Below the pieces are notes generated by a model. It was not told the DNA's origin. It made no database searches and was given only the letters and a program-made list of their open reading frames with translations. From NCBI GenBank assembly GCA_963707135.1, contig CAVPOY010000029.1, positions 1 through 64,000 on the forward strand: a DNA stretch of 64,000 bases, read 5' to 3'. Shown here in pieces: positions 46,635 through 56,210 of this stretch. Source of the stretch: JBGSTR01 sp963707135 (lineage in GTDB: Bacteria; Pseudomonadota; Gammaproteobacteria; Chromatiales; Chromatiaceae). The position numbers were made by a program, and so were the translations under genes. Position 1 is the stretch's first letter; each line of letters opens with the position of its first letter.

Positions 46635-49600
46635 GTGGCACCAGGCTACGCCGAGCTTCACTGCCGCTCGAATTTCTCGTTTCTGCAGGGCGCCTCTCAC
46701 CCGGAGGAGCTGGTCCGCCGCGCCGGTGAGCTCGGGTATCGGGCGCTGGCCCTAACCGACCGTTGCTCGCTGGCCGGTGTGGTGCGCGCCCATACCGAGG
46801 CGAAGGCGCTGGGCGTTGGGTTGATCGTCGGCAGCGAGCTTAAGATCGAGGGTGGCCCGCGTCTGGTGGCGCTGGCCACGAGCCGGGCCGGTTACGGCAA
46901 TCTCTCCCAGCTGATCTCCAGAGCACGGCGGCGCGCCCCCAAGGGGGCGGACCGGCTGCTGGCATCCGACCTGGACGCCGGGCTCCCGGAATGTCTGCTG
47001 CTGTGGTTGCCCGATGCCGGGGCCGAGGTTTCAGACGGGCACTGGCTGGCGGAGCGTTTCGCGGACCGCTTGTGGATTGGCGTCCGTCTGCACCGGGGCG
47101 GGGGCGACCGCGCGTGGCTGGAACGGCTGCGGGGTCTCGGCCGCGCCTGCCGGTTGCCGCTGGTGGCGGCCGGGGACGTGGCGATGCATGCCCCGGGCCG
47201 GCGGCCGCTGCTCGACACCCTGACCGCGATCCGGCTCGGCGTCCGGGTCGAGGCTGCCGGTGCGGCCCTGCAGCAGAACCGGGAGGGGTACCTGCGCGAT
47301 CGGCGCCAGCTGGCTCGCTTCTACCCGGAGGCCCTGCTGGCCGAGACGCTCGCGATAGCCGAGGTCTGCCGGTTTTCGCTCGATGAGCTGCGTTACGAAT
47401 ACCCGGACGGGCTGGCGCCGGCGGGAGTGTCGCCATCGGCCTGGCTGCGACGCCTTACGGAGGAGGGGGCCGCGACCCGCTGGCCGGAAGGCGTGCCGCC
47501 GCGGGTCAGGTCGCTGATCGAGCACGAGCTCGCGCTGATCGCCGAGCTTGGCTACGAGCCCTATTTCCTGACCGTGCACGACATCGTGCGGTTCGCCCGC
47601 TCGCGCGGGATCCTCTGTCAGGGCCGCGGCTCGGCGGCCAACTCGGCGGTCTGCTATTGCCTCGGCATCACCGAGGTGGATCCGGCGCGGATGGAGATGC
47701 TGTTCGAGCGCTTCATCTCCCGTGAACGCGGCGAGCCGCCGGACATCGACGTGGACTTCGAGCACCAGCGCCGCGAGGAGGTGATCCAGTACATCTACGC
47801 CAAGTACGGTCGCGACCGGGCCGCGCTGGCGGCCACCGTGATCAGCTATCGGCCCAAGAGCGCGGTACGCGACGTGGGCAAGGCGCTCGGTCTGGACCCG
47901 GATCAGGTGGACCGGCTGGCGCGAAATCTCAACGGGTGGGACGGTCAGGCCGTGGCGCCGGAGCGGTTGCAGGAGGTCGGGCTCGACCCTTACAACCCGC
48001 TGGTGCTCAAGGTCATGCGCGTCGTCCATGAGCTGCTGGGCTTTCCGCGGCACCTGTCCCAGCACGTGGGGGGCTTCGTCATCGCGCGCGATGAGCTGAC
48101 CCGGTTGGTGCCGGTCGAGAATGCGGCGATGTACGGACGCACGGTGATCCAGTGGGACAAGGACGACCTCGAGGCCCTCGGGCTCCTGAAAGTGGACTGC
48201 CTGGCCCTGGGGATGCTGAGCGCGATTCGCCGGGCACTGGACCTGATCAACGCATTTCGAGGCACGAGTCTCGGGGTCGCCGACATCCCGCCGGAGGACC
48301 CGGCGGTCTACCGCATGATCCAGCGCGGCGAGACCACCGGGGTGTTTCAGATCGAGTCCCGGGCCCAGATGGCGATGCTGCCGAGACTCAAGCCCGCCTG
48401 CTTCTATGATCTGGTCATCGAGGTTGCGATCGTGCGGCCGGGGCCGATCCAGGGGGACATGGTCCACCCCTACCTGCGTCGCCGACAGGGGCTGGAGCCG
48501 GTCAGCTATCCCTCGGACGCGGTCAGGGAGGTGCTCGGGCGAACGCTCGGGGTGCCGATCTTCCAGGAGCAGGTCATCAAGGTCGCCACCGTCGCCGCCG
48601 GCTTCTCGCCGGGCGAGGCCGACCAGGTGCGCCGATCAATGGCCGCCTGGCGCCGCCGCGGCGATCTGGAGGGTCTGCGGGACCGGTTGATCGGCGGCAT
48701 GGTCGAGCGCGGCTACGCGCGCTCCTTCGCCGAGCAGATCCATCATCAGATCCTGGGTTTCGGGGAGTATGGCTTTCCGGAGTCGCACGCCGCCAGCTTT
48801 GCTCTGCTGGTCTATGTCTCCGCCTGGCTCAAGCATCATGAGCCGGCCGCCTTCTTCGCCGCCCTGATCAACAGCCAGCCGATGGGATTCTATGCGCCGT
48901 CCCAGCTCGTTCGGGAGGCGCGCCGCCAGGGGGTGGTTGTCCGGCCGGTCGATGTCCGCGCCAGTGACTGGGACTGCACGCTCGAACGGGCCCCGGGCGG
49001 GCAGCCGGCGCTGCGGCTGGGGCTGAGGCTGGTCAAGGGGCTCTCGCGGGCGGGAGCCGGGCGTTTGATCGATGCGCGTGGGGAGCGGCCCTGGACATCC
49101 CTCACGGACCTGGCCGAGCGCGCCGGGCTTAATCGGTCGGACCTCAAGGCCCTCGCCGGGGCCGATGCCCTGTCCCGGCTGGCCGGCCATCGCCACCTGG
49201 CCGCTTGGCAGGTGTCAGGTCTGGGGCCCGGGACCGGCGAGGGTCTGTCCCTCGCACCTCCGCCGGCGGACCCCCGCGTGCTGCCGTTGCTGCCCCCGCC
49301 GGATGAGGGGGCAGCGATCGTCGCCGACTATGGGAGCCTGGGTCTGAGTCTGCGCCGGCACCCGCTGGCCCTGCTGCGGCGGCAGCTCTCGCGGCGACGG
49401 CTGCTGTCGGCGCGGGAGGTGGCCGATGCCCCCGCGGGGGCGGTGATCGCAACGGCGGGTCTGGTGACGACCCGCCAGCGACCGGCCTCGGCGAACAGCG
49501 TCACCTTCGTGACCCTGGAGGACGAGACCGGATACGTGAACCTGGTGGTTTGGAAACGGCTCGCCGAGCGGCAGCGGGCCGTGCTGCTCGGCGCGCGCCT

Positions 49601-49721
49601 GATGGTCGTCTACGGGGAGGTCCAGCGGGAGGGCGGGGTGACCCACCTGATCGCTCGGGGCCTGAGCGATTGTTCCCGGCTTCTCGGGAGGCTGGTGACG
49701 CGGTCCCGGGACTTTCAGTGA
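46635..49721 (+). CDS. dnaE2: Error-prone DNA polymerase DnaE2 (ImuC)
   Basis: A 1028-residue C-family polymerase used in SOS mutagenesis. PHP domain at the N-terminus (AELHCRSNFSFLQGASHPEE), polymerase catalytic Asp in SRERGEPPDIDVDFEHQRRE, finger-type region SYRPKSAVRDVGKALGLDP, KVDCLALGMLSAIRRAL, and a C-terminal OB-fold (NSVTFVTLEDETGYVNLVVW). Its length and the short C-terminus, without a tau-binding domain, fit DnaE2, not DnaE1. Start GTG 46635 begins exactly at the PHP domain. LexA control is indicated by the upstream box. imuA and imuB, its usual partners, are not in the window. Confidence 0.93.
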   Translation: MAPGYAELHCRSNFSFLQGASHPEELVRRAGELGYRALALTDRCSLAGVVRAHTEAKALGVGLIVGSELKIEGGPRLVALATSRAGYGNLSQLISRARRRAPKGADRLLASDLDAGLPECLLLWLPDAGAEVSDGHWLAERFADRLWIGVRLHRGGGDRAWLERLRGLGRACRLPLVAAGDVAMHAPGRRPLLDTLTAIRLGVRVEAAGAALQQNREGYLRDRRQLARFYPEALLAETLAIAEVCRFSLDELRYEYPDGLAPAGVSPSAWLRRLTEEGAATRWPEGVPPRVRSLIEHELALIAELGYEPYFLTVHDIVRFARSRGILCQGRGSAANSAVCYCLGITEVDPARMEMLFERFISRERGEPPDIDVDFEHQRREEVIQYIYAKYGRDRAALAATVISYRPKSAVRDVGKALGLDPDQVDRLARNLNGWDGQAVAPERLQEVGLDPYNPLVLKVMRVVHELLGFPRHLSQHVGGFVIARDELTRLVPVENAAMYGRTVIQWDKDDLEALGLLKVDCLALGMLSAIRRALDLINAFRGTSLGVADIPPEDPAVYRMIQRGETTGVFQIESRAQMAMLPRLKPACFYDLVIEVAIVRPGPIQGDMVHPYLRRRQGLEPVSYPSDAVREVLGRTLGVPIFQEQVIKVATVAAGFSPGEADQVRRSMAAWRRRGDLEGLRDRLIGGMVERGYARSFAEQIHHQILGFGEYGFPESHAASFALLVYVSAWLKHHEPAAFFAALINSQPMGFYAPSQLVREARRQGVVVRPVDVRASDWDCTLERAPGGQPALRLGLRLVKGLSRAGAGRLIDARGERPWTSLTDLAERAGLNRSDLKALAGADALSRLAGHRHLAAWQVSGLGPGTGEGLSLAPPPADPRVLPLLPPPDEGAAIVADYGSLGLSLRRHPLALLRRQLSRRRLLSAREVADAPAGAVIATAGLVTTRQRPASANSVTFVTLEDETGYVNLVVWKRLAERQRAVLLGARLMVVYGEVQREGGVTHLIARGLSDCSRLLGRLVTRSRDFQ

Positions 49722-49730
49722 GGTCGTCCT

Positions 49731-49750
49731 CCCGGCCCCGACGGGCCGGG
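49731..49750. terminator. Bidirectional terminator-like hairpin
   Basis: A perfect 8-bp stem CCCGGCCC/GGGCCGGG with a CGAC loop lies between the dnaE2 stop and the convergent small gene. Wobble pairs may extend it by two. It lacks a T tract on both sides, so it may act only as an mRNA end stabiliser or a Rho-dependent boundary. Confidence 0.5.
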
Positions 49751-49762
49751 GGGAAATCGAGA

Positions 49763-50020
49763 CTACTTGGATTTCTTCTCCTTATCGGTATCTTTGCTGG
49801 AGCCACTCTGCTTGGACGAGGTCCGGCAATAGGCCGAGACCTTGACGCCGTCCTTGCGGGTGTAGCCGTCGACCCAGTAGCAACTGCTCTTCTTCTCGCA
49901 CGGACCCTTTTCCAGGCCTTTGCAGTCCGACTCGGCGAGGGCCGTGTTGCCGACCAGGGACGCGGCCAGCGCGGTCGACAGCAGCCCAAGCGCGAGACCC
50001 TTCGGTACTCTACTTATCAT
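49763..50020 (-). CDS. Small exported Cys/Lys-rich protein of unknown function
   Basis: An 85-residue protein with a clear signal peptide (LALGLLSTALAASLVGNTALA). The mature part is about 55 residues with four Cys (DCKGLEKGPCEKKSSCYWVDGY and AYCRTSS) and a Lys/Ser/Asp-rich tail (SSKDTDKEKKSK). The start is ATG 50020; the frame stays open much further upstream but overlaps the CLC channel gene antiparallel-free region without support. I do not recognise the family. Four Cys may form two disulphides in the periplasm. It is convergent with dnaE2. Confidence 0.68.
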   Translation of the reverse strand: MISRVPKGLALGLLSTALAASLVGNTALAESDCKGLEKGPCEKKSSCYWVDGYTRKDGVKVSAYCRTSSKQSGSSKDTDKEKKSK

Positions 50021-50118
50021 CGTCCATACTCCTTCAGCTGTGCAGGATAAAGCGACATTGGTCGTACACGTGTACGGCCGATGTGGAATATAAGTAAGGG
50101 ATGCCCCGACGCGCAAGA

Positions 50119-51414
50119 TCATTTTGATCCGCGACGGGCACGTGGGGCGCGGCTCTGAATCTTGAGCAGGGCCTCGAACACCGAGTCCTTGCCCTTCACC
50201 AGACGATTGGTCAGTTCCGCGCTGGCCACGGCGAGCATACCGGGCAGGATGATGTTCGGGTTCGCCGTCATCTCGAGCAGGGCCGTCAACGCCGCGAGCG
50301 GGGCGCGCAACGTGGCCCCCATCATGGCCACCATGCCGATGGTGGCGTAGAAGGCCGGCGCCGCGGTGCCCAGCAGCCCTGCCTCTTTCAGGACCAGGCC
50401 GAACGCGGAGCCGATCGCCCCGCCGATGAAGAGCGTCGGGCCGATGAGTCCGCCGGGGACGCGCAGCCCCACCGAGACTCCGGTAGCCACCGCCTTGGTG
50501 AGAATCAGCGCCAGCGCCAAGCCGAGCCCGAGCTGCTCGTGCAGCAGGGCTTCCAGCGTGTGATAGCTGACGCCCATGATCTGCGGCGTTGCCAGCGCCA
50601 GAGCCCCGGTGACCAGGCCCGCCAGCGGAAAAGTGACGCGGCATGGCCAGGCCAGGGCCCGCGTCGCCACGCGCTCCGAAAGACTGATGAAGGCCACCGC
50701 GATCAGCCCCGTGATCACCCCGAGCAGGACCAGGTTCGGCAGCTCCCAATGGGTCTGAAGCGTCAGCGCCGGCAACTCGAAGACCGGTTCATCCTGAAAC
50801 GCCAGCCGTCCGAACACCGCGCCGACGACCGATGCCGCGATCACCGGCAGCATGCGCCCCACGTCGTAGCGAACGTGCAGGACCTCCATGACGAACACGA
50901 CGCCGGCCAACGGTGTGTTGAACACGGCCGCTATGGCCGCCGCGGCCCCGCAGGCGGCCAAGGTGTAGTTCTCCTCGGCCGTCGCCCGCAGCCCCTGGCC
51001 CAGGAGGTTCGCGCTGGCCGAGCCGATATGCACCGCGGGTCCCTCCCGGTCGACCGAATGACCGCCGACGATGGCGGCGATGGCACCGGCGAATTGGGAT
51101 ATCAGATTCCCGAGGGGCAGGCGCTCGCCACCGGGCGTCTGCATCCGGCTCAGAACGTGCACGACGCCGACCTGCCGGTGCTCGGGACGTAGCCGGTCGA
51201 ACGCAAGTCCCAGCGCCAGGCCGACGCCGATCGGAAGCAGGATGCGCCAGTGGGATTCAAGGGCGTCGTAGCCGTTCGCCCCGCTGGTGGACAGCAGCAG
51301 CATCTGGCCGATCTCGATGGCCACCCGGAACAGCAGCACCATGGTGCCGGAGATGGCGCCACCCAGAAGACCCAAGAGGGTCAGCCGCAGCCATTTGGGT
51401 CCGGGACTCGGCAT
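50119..51414 (-). CDS. CLC-type chloride channel / H+/Cl- exchanger
   Basis: A 431-residue CLC family protein with about 10-11 membrane helices. Selectivity motifs: GGHSVDREGPAVHIGSA (GREGP-type), GVVFVMEVLHVRYDVG (GxFxxE), and GLRVPGGLIGPTLFIGGAIG (GGxxxPxLF-type). The proton-gating Glu corresponds to DREGP. It lacks C-terminal CBS domains. It ends with a basic tail (RAPRARRGSK). It might support Cl-/H+ exchange or acid and osmotic homeostasis; whether it is a channel or exchanger cannot be decided from sequence alone. Confidence 0.88.
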   Translation of the reverse strand: MPSPGPKWLRLTLLGLLGGAISGTMVLLFRVAIEIGQMLLLSTSGANGYDALESHWRILLPIGVGLALGLAFDRLRPEHRQVGVVHVLSRMQTPGGERLPLGNLISQFAGAIAAIVGGHSVDREGPAVHIGSASANLLGQGLRATAEENYTLAACGAAAAIAAVFNTPLAGVVFVMEVLHVRYDVGRMLPVIAASVVGAVFGRLAFQDEPVFELPALTLQTHWELPNLVLLGVITGLIAVAFISLSERVATRALAWPCRVTFPLAGLVTGALALATPQIMGVSYHTLEALLHEQLGLGLALALILTKAVATGVSVGLRVPGGLIGPTLFIGGAIGSAFGLVLKEAGLLGTAAPAFYATIGMVAMMGATLRAPLAALTALLEMTANPNIILPGMLAVASAELTNRLVKGKDSVFEALLKIQSRAPRARRGSK

Positions 51415-51595
51415 GGTCTACGGTGCCTTGTTGCGGCGAGGATAGGTGCTTGGAGGTTGCGAAAAAACCTGTTGCGCGCCCCGATCACGGCCTCGCGTGC
51501 TCGTTCGCTCCTCGCCTGTCCACTTGATTTGTCTCGTAGCTCATTGCGCGGCTCCTTGCGCTCGGGGCCGCTTGCGACGGTTTACTCGCAACCTC

Positions 51596-52195
51596 TCAGC
51601 CGACCTCGCTGAGGGTGAGGTATCGCCGGTGCAGCCTCTCGACCTGAGGTCTGAGGCGCTCCGGCCCGCCGCTATTGTCGATGATGTCGTCGGCGCGGGC
51701 CAAGCGCTCATCGCGCGACGCCTGGCTGGCGATGATGGCCTGGATCTCGGCCTCGGAAAGGCCGCTGCGAAGGCGCACCCGATCGATCCGGATCTCCTCC
51801 GGGGCGTCGACCACCAGAACCCGATCGGCGAGCCCCTGTTGTCCGGTCTCCAGCAGCAAGGGGATCACGAGCACCGCATAGGGGGCCTCGAGCCTAGCCA
51901 GTCGCTCGAGCATCAGCGCCTTGATCCTCGGATGCAGGATCCCCTCGAGACGCCCCCTCGCCGCCGGGTCGGCGAATACCCGCTGGCGCAACGCCGCCCG
52001 GTCGAGAGCACCGTCGGGCTGCAGCATCCCCGCGCCGAACTCGGCGGCGATCTCGGGGAGGGCCGGGCTACCGGGGCTGGTGAGCTCCCGTGAGAGCAGG
52101 TCGGTGTCGATGACGCCGGCGCCGAGCTCGGCGAATAGGTCGGAGACCCTGGTCTTTCCGCTCCCGATGCCGCCCGTGAGCGCAACGACGAGCAC
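51596..52195 (-). CDS. coaE: Dephospho-CoA kinase
   Basis: A 199-residue kinase for the last step of CoA biosynthesis. P-loop LTGGIGSGKTRVSDLFAELG, VIDTDLLSRELTSPGSPAL, HPRIKALMLERL and the C-terminal RADDIIDNSGGPERL are typical. Start ATG 52195; the gene begins one base after the pilD stop, forming the conserved pilB-pilC-pilD-coaE order of gammaproteobacteria. Intact and full length. Confidence 0.94.
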   Translation of the reverse strand: MLVVALTGGIGSGKTRVSDLFAELGAGVIDTDLLSRELTSPGSPALPEIAAEFGAGMLQPDGALDRAALRQRVFADPAARGRLEGILHPRIKALMLERLARLEAPYAVLVIPLLLETGQQGLADRVLVVDAPEEIRIDRVRLRSGLSEAEIQAIIASQASRDERLARADDIIDNSGGPERLRPQVERLHRRYLTLSEVG

Positions 52196-52196
52196 C

Positions 52197-53069
52197 TTAG
52201 CCGAGGCCGGTCATTCCGAGATAGGCGTCGTTGATCTGTGCTCCCCACATGAGGCTGATCCAGCCAGCCGTGGCGAGAAAGGGGCCGAAAGGGAGCGGTG
52301 TCCCGCGCTGATGCCGTCCGGTAGCGATCAGCGCCACGCCGAGCACGGCGCCGGTGACGGCCGACAGCAGGATGATCTGGGGCAGGAGTTGCCAACCGAG
52401 CCAGGCCCCGAACAGGGCGAACAGCTTGAAGTCGCCGTACCCCATCCCTTCCTTTCCAGTGACGAGTCGGAATAGCTGAAACACCGACCACAGGCTCAGG
52501 TAGCCGGCCACGGCGCCGATGATGGCCGAGGCGCTGTCGGTGAACAGCCCGAACAGGCTCAGTATCAGCCCGAGCCAGATTAGGGGCAAAACGATCCCGT
52601 CCGGCAGCAGCTGGGTGTCGAAGTCGATGAAGGCGAGCGCGATCAGACCCCACGTCAGCGGCAGCGCGGCGAGGCCCTGCCAGGTGGGTCCGAAGCGCAC
52701 CAGCACGGCCAGCGTCAGCAGCGCGGTCAACCCCTCGACGAACGGGTAGCGGGCACTGATGCTGGTCTTGCAGCTCGAGCAGCGTCCGCGAAGCAGCAGA
52801 TAGCTCAGGATCGGGATGTTCTCGTGGGGTCGGATCGGGCGCCCGCAGGAGGGGCATTGCGAGGCCGGCCGCGACAGCGTGACCTCCGGGGGCGCCTCGT
52901 CGGTCGCGGTGCCGGCGAGCGCGGCGCACTCGCGCGCCCATCCTGCCTCCAGCATCCGCGGCAGACGCAGGATGACGACATTGAGGAAGCTGCCGATGAT
53001 GAGGCCGAGCGCGATGGCCGCGCCGTGCAGCAGAAGCGGATTTTGCTCGAACGTCTCGATCCAAGGCAT
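52197..53069 (-). CDS. pilD: Prepilin peptidase / N-methyltransferase (A24)
   Basis: A 290-residue inner-membrane aspartic protease that cleaves and N-methylates type IV prepilins. The zinc motif is CPSCGRPIRPHENIPILSYL followed by CSSCKTS (C-x2-C ... C-x2-C). Active-site Asp residues lie in LALFIDFDTQLLPDG-type and GMGYGDFKLFALFGAWLG. About eight membrane helices. Length is normal. It is the third gene of the pil block with coaE; a 38-base gap separates it from pilC. Confidence 0.94.
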   Translation of the reverse strand: MPWIETFEQNPLLLHGAAIALGLIIGSFLNVVILRLPRMLEAGWARECAALAGTATDEAPPEVTLSRPASQCPSCGRPIRPHENIPILSYLLLRGRCSSCKTSISARYPFVEGLTALLTLAVLVRFGPTWQGLAALPLTWGLIALAFIDFDTQLLPDGIVLPLIWLGLILSLFGLFTDSASAIIGAVAGYLSLWSVFQLFRLVTGKEGMGYGDFKLFALFGAWLGWQLLPQIILLSAVTGAVLGVALIATGRHQRGTPLPFGPFLATAGWISLMWGAQINDAYLGMTGLG

Positions 53070-53107
53070 CGCTTTGGCCTTCCCTCCTTGCGGGCCGTGA
53101 CGCGGTG

Positions 53108-54346
53108 TCAGACTACGGCCGCAAGCTTGAATATCGGCAGGTACATGGCAACGACCAGGCTTCCTACCAGACCGCCGATCACGACCATGATCAGGGGCTC
53201 CAGGAGGCTGCTCAGACTGTCGACGGCATTGTCGACCTGTTCCTCATAGAAATCCGCGACCTTGCCCAGCATTTCGTCCAAGGCGCCGGATTCCTCGCCG
53301 ATGGCGGTCATCTGAATGACCATGTGCGGAAACAGATTGCGCTGGCGCATGGAGAGCTGCAAGGACTGACCCGTCGCCACTTCCTCGCGCATTTTCAGCA
53401 CCGCATCCTGGTAGACCACGTTGCCGGTCGCCCCGGCGACCGATTCCAGGGCCTCGACCAACGGCACGCCGGCCGCGAACATGGTCGATAGCGTCCGGGC
53501 GAAGCGTGCTATCGACGCCTTGTTCAGTATCGGGCCGATGACAGGGATCTTCAGGACCAGGCGATCGATGGCGTCCCGGAACTTCCGCGAGCGCTTGAAC
53601 AGGCCCGCGATGAAATAGCTCGCGGCCCCGAAGGCCAGAAAGATCGCCCACCACCACTCGCGCACGATGTCGGACAGGCCGATGACCAGCAGCGTGAAGG
53701 CCGGAAGGTCCGCGCCGAAGCTGGAGAAGAGTTCCTTGAACTGCGGAATCACGAACATCAGGATGACCACGGTCACGATGATGGCCACCGCGATGACCGC
53801 CGTCGGGTAGAACAGGGCCTTCTTGATTTTGCCCTTGATCGACTCGGTCTTTTCCTTGTAGGTCGCGATCTTGTCGAGCAGGACATCCAGCACGCCCGCC
53901 TGCTCGCCCGCGGCGACCAGGCTGCAGAAGAGGTCGTCGAAGTAGAGCGGGTGCTTGCCCAGGGCCTCGGCCATAGCGGTGCCGCTCTCGATGTCCTGTT
54001 TTATGGCCAGGATCAGGTCCTGCATGGCCGGGTTCTCGTGGCCCCTGCCGACGATGTCGAAGGCCTGAACCAGGGGTACACCGGCGGCCATCATTGTGGC
54101 GAGCTGGCGGCTGAATACCGCGATGTCGGCGGTCTTGATCTTCTTTTTGCCACCGCCGAGCAGCGGCCCGGCCTTCTTCTTGACCTTCGTGGCGTTGACG
54201 CCCTGACGTCGAAGGTCGGCCCGGACCATGGTGATGCTGGATGCGCGAGTCTCGCCCTTGACGCGCGCACCCCGTCGGTCCATGCCTTCCCAGGCGAATA
54301 CGTAGGCCTTCTCGGCCTTGGGCTTTTGTGCGGCTGCTACGGCCAT
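53108..54346 (-). CDS. pilC: Type IV pilus inner-membrane platform protein
   Basis: A 412-residue platform protein with two T2SSF domains (residues ~75-200 and ~275-400). Signature segments: FSRQLATMMAAGVPLVQAFD and FARTLSTMFAAGVPLVEALE. TM helices: AVIAVAIIVTVVILMFVIPQ, WAIFLAFGAASYFIAGLF and LIMVVIGGLVGSLVVAMYLPIF near the end. The N-terminus KPKAEKAYVFAWEGMDRRGA is typical. It couples the PilB motor to the growing pilus. It lies 5 bases after pilB stop, so co-translated. Confidence 0.95.
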   Translation of the reverse strand: MAVAAAQKPKAEKAYVFAWEGMDRRGARVKGETRASSITMVRADLRRQGVNATKVKKKAGPLLGGGKKKIKTADIAVFSRQLATMMAAGVPLVQAFDIVGRGHENPAMQDLILAIKQDIESGTAMAEALGKHPLYFDDLFCSLVAAGEQAGVLDVLLDKIATYKEKTESIKGKIKKALFYPTAVIAVAIIVTVVILMFVIPQFKELFSSFGADLPAFTLLVIGLSDIVREWWWAIFLAFGAASYFIAGLFKRSRKFRDAIDRLVLKIPVIGPILNKASIARFARTLSTMFAAGVPLVEALESVAGATGNVVYQDAVLKMREEVATGQSLQLSMRQRNLFPHMVIQMTAIGEESGALDEMLGKVADFYEEQVDNAVDSLSSLLEPLIMVVIGGLVGSLVVAMYLPIFKLAAVV

Positions 54347-54351
54347 AGCGA

Positions 54352-56064
54352 TCAGTCTTTGGTTACTCGGTTGATCTCTTCAAGGCTGGTGACCCCGGCC
54401 TTGACCTTACGCAGACCGGACTGGCGCAGATCATAGACACCCTCGCGGCGCGCCTGGTCGCCCAGCTGAATTGCGTTGCCGCCCTCCATGATCAGGCGGC
54501 CCATCGCCTCGGACACGGGCATGACCTGAAAAATTCCGACCCGCCCCTTGTATCCCTTGGTGCAGCGCTCGCAGCCGACTGGCCCGAAAATGGTTAGGCC
54601 CGCGTCGACCTCTGTCTCCGAGAATCCCTCCTCGAGCAGGGCCTCGCGGGGCACATCCTCGATCCGCTTACAGTGGGCACAGAGCCGGCGCGCAAGACGC
54701 TGCGCCATGATGAGCAGAATGGATGAGGCGATGTTGAACGGGGCCACGCCCATATTGGCGAGGCGCGTCAGTGTCTGAGGCGCATCGTTGGTGTGCAGCG
54801 TGGACAGGACCAGATGCCCCGTCTGGGCCGCCTTGACCGCTATCTCGGCCGTTTCCAGGTCCCGGATCTCCCCGACCATGACGATGTCCGGGTCCTGCCG
54901 CAGGAAGGCGCGCAGCGCCGCCGCGAACGTGAGCCCCGTTTTCGGGTTCATGTTGACCTGATTGATGCCAGGCACCTGGATCTCGACCGGGTCCTCGACG
55001 GTCGAGATGTTGATGTCGGCCTGGTTCAGTATATTCAGCGCGCTGTAGAGCGATACCGTCTTGCCGGAGCCCGTAGGACCGGTAACCAGGATCATGCCGT
55101 AGGGCTTACGGATCGCCTTTAGGAAGGCCTCTTGCTGCTCGAGCTCGAAACCCAGGTTCTCGATACCCACCTGGGCGGATGATGAGTCCAGGATACGCAG
55201 CACGACCTTCTCGCCGTACAGGGTAGGCAGGGTGTTTACGCGGAAGTCGATGTCTCGTGAGCGGCTTAGCTTGAGCTTGATGCGGCCGTCCTGGGGCACC
55301 CGCCGCTCCGCGATGTTCATCCGCGACATCACCTTGAGACGCGCGACAAGACGAGAGGCAATGTTGACCGGCGGGTTGGCGACCTCCCGCAGCATCCCGT
55401 CCTGCCGGAAACGGACTCGGAAGAGCTTCTCGTAGGGTTCGAAGTGGATGTCCGAGGCACCGCTGGTGATGGCGTCGACCAGGATCTTGTTGACATAGCG
55501 CACGACCGGGGCGTCGTCGATGTTCAGCTCGGAGTCGTCGCGCTGACCGTCGTCCTCGGAGGCGATGTCGAGGTGGTCCAGATCCGCGTCCATGATTTCG
55601 TGCATGGCCGTGTCCTGGGCCTCGATCGCGCGATCGATGGCGGCCGCGAGCTTGTCCTCTTCCACCAGCACCGCGTCTGTGGCGAGCCCGGTGTTGAACC
55701 GGATCTCGTCGAGTGCCTGGTCGTTGGTGGGGTCGGACAAGGCCAGGAAGATACGGCTTCCTCGGCGGAAGATCGGCAGCGCCCGATGCTTGCGGATCAG
55801 GCGCTCGTCGACCAGGCTCATCGGGATATCCGCAAGGTCGATCGCCTGGAGGTCCAGCAGCGGGACGCCGAACTCGTGCGATGCCGCAATCGCGATCCGC
55901 CGGCTGTCGAGAATCTTTTGCTCGACCAGGTACTTTACGAACGGTTCGCGGCGGCGCACGGCCTCGCCGAAGGCGCTCGTCGCCTGATCCTCGGTGAGCA
56001 GATGGTCTCGCACCAGGCGCAGCGCGAGGCCGGAGGGCTTCGTTGCGGTCTGATTGGTCGCCAT
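54352..56064 (-). CDS. pilB: Type IV pilus assembly ATPase
   Basis: A 570-residue T2SSE-family ATPase powering pilus extension. N-terminal GSPII_E domain (about 60-170; RRIAIAASHEFGVPLLDLQA). Catalytic part: Walker A ILVTGPTGSGKTVSLYSAL, Asp box STVEDPVEIQVPG, Walker B DPDIVMVGEIRDLETAEIAV, and His box TGHLVLSTLHTNDAPQTL. The zinc-binding pair RLCAHCKRI and GCERCTKGYKGR is present. First gene of pilB-C-D-coaE. No pilin gene is adjacent in the window. Confidence 0.96.
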   Translation of the reverse strand: MATNQTATKPSGLALRLVRDHLLTEDQATSAFGEAVRRREPFVKYLVEQKILDSRRIAIAASHEFGVPLLDLQAIDLADIPMSLVDERLIRKHRALPIFRRGSRIFLALSDPTNDQALDEIRFNTGLATDAVLVEEDKLAAAIDRAIEAQDTAMHEIMDADLDHLDIASEDDGQRDDSELNIDDAPVVRYVNKILVDAITSGASDIHFEPYEKLFRVRFRQDGMLREVANPPVNIASRLVARLKVMSRMNIAERRVPQDGRIKLKLSRSRDIDFRVNTLPTLYGEKVVLRILDSSSAQVGIENLGFELEQQEAFLKAIRKPYGMILVTGPTGSGKTVSLYSALNILNQADINISTVEDPVEIQVPGINQVNMNPKTGLTFAAALRAFLRQDPDIVMVGEIRDLETAEIAVKAAQTGHLVLSTLHTNDAPQTLTRLANMGVAPFNIASSILLIMAQRLARRLCAHCKRIEDVPREALLEEGFSETEVDAGLTIFGPVGCERCTKGYKGRVGIFQVMPVSEAMGRLIMEGGNAIQLGDQARREGVYDLRQSGLRKVKAGVTSLEEINRVTKD

Positions 56065-56210
56065 CAGATATGGGGCAAGTGATTCACGAGCCGGACTCTA
56101 TGTCATTCTGTCGGCATTTTCTCGCGCCCGCGTCACCCTTTGCGATCGGGCGGCGGTACTCGCGGGGACAACAGTTCGCCCGTCGGTTTTCGTGGCCGAC
56201 GACGAGTGTC

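Noticed and set aside
47031..48467. A 478-codon minus-strand open frame
   Set aside because: Antisense to dnaE2, no domain.
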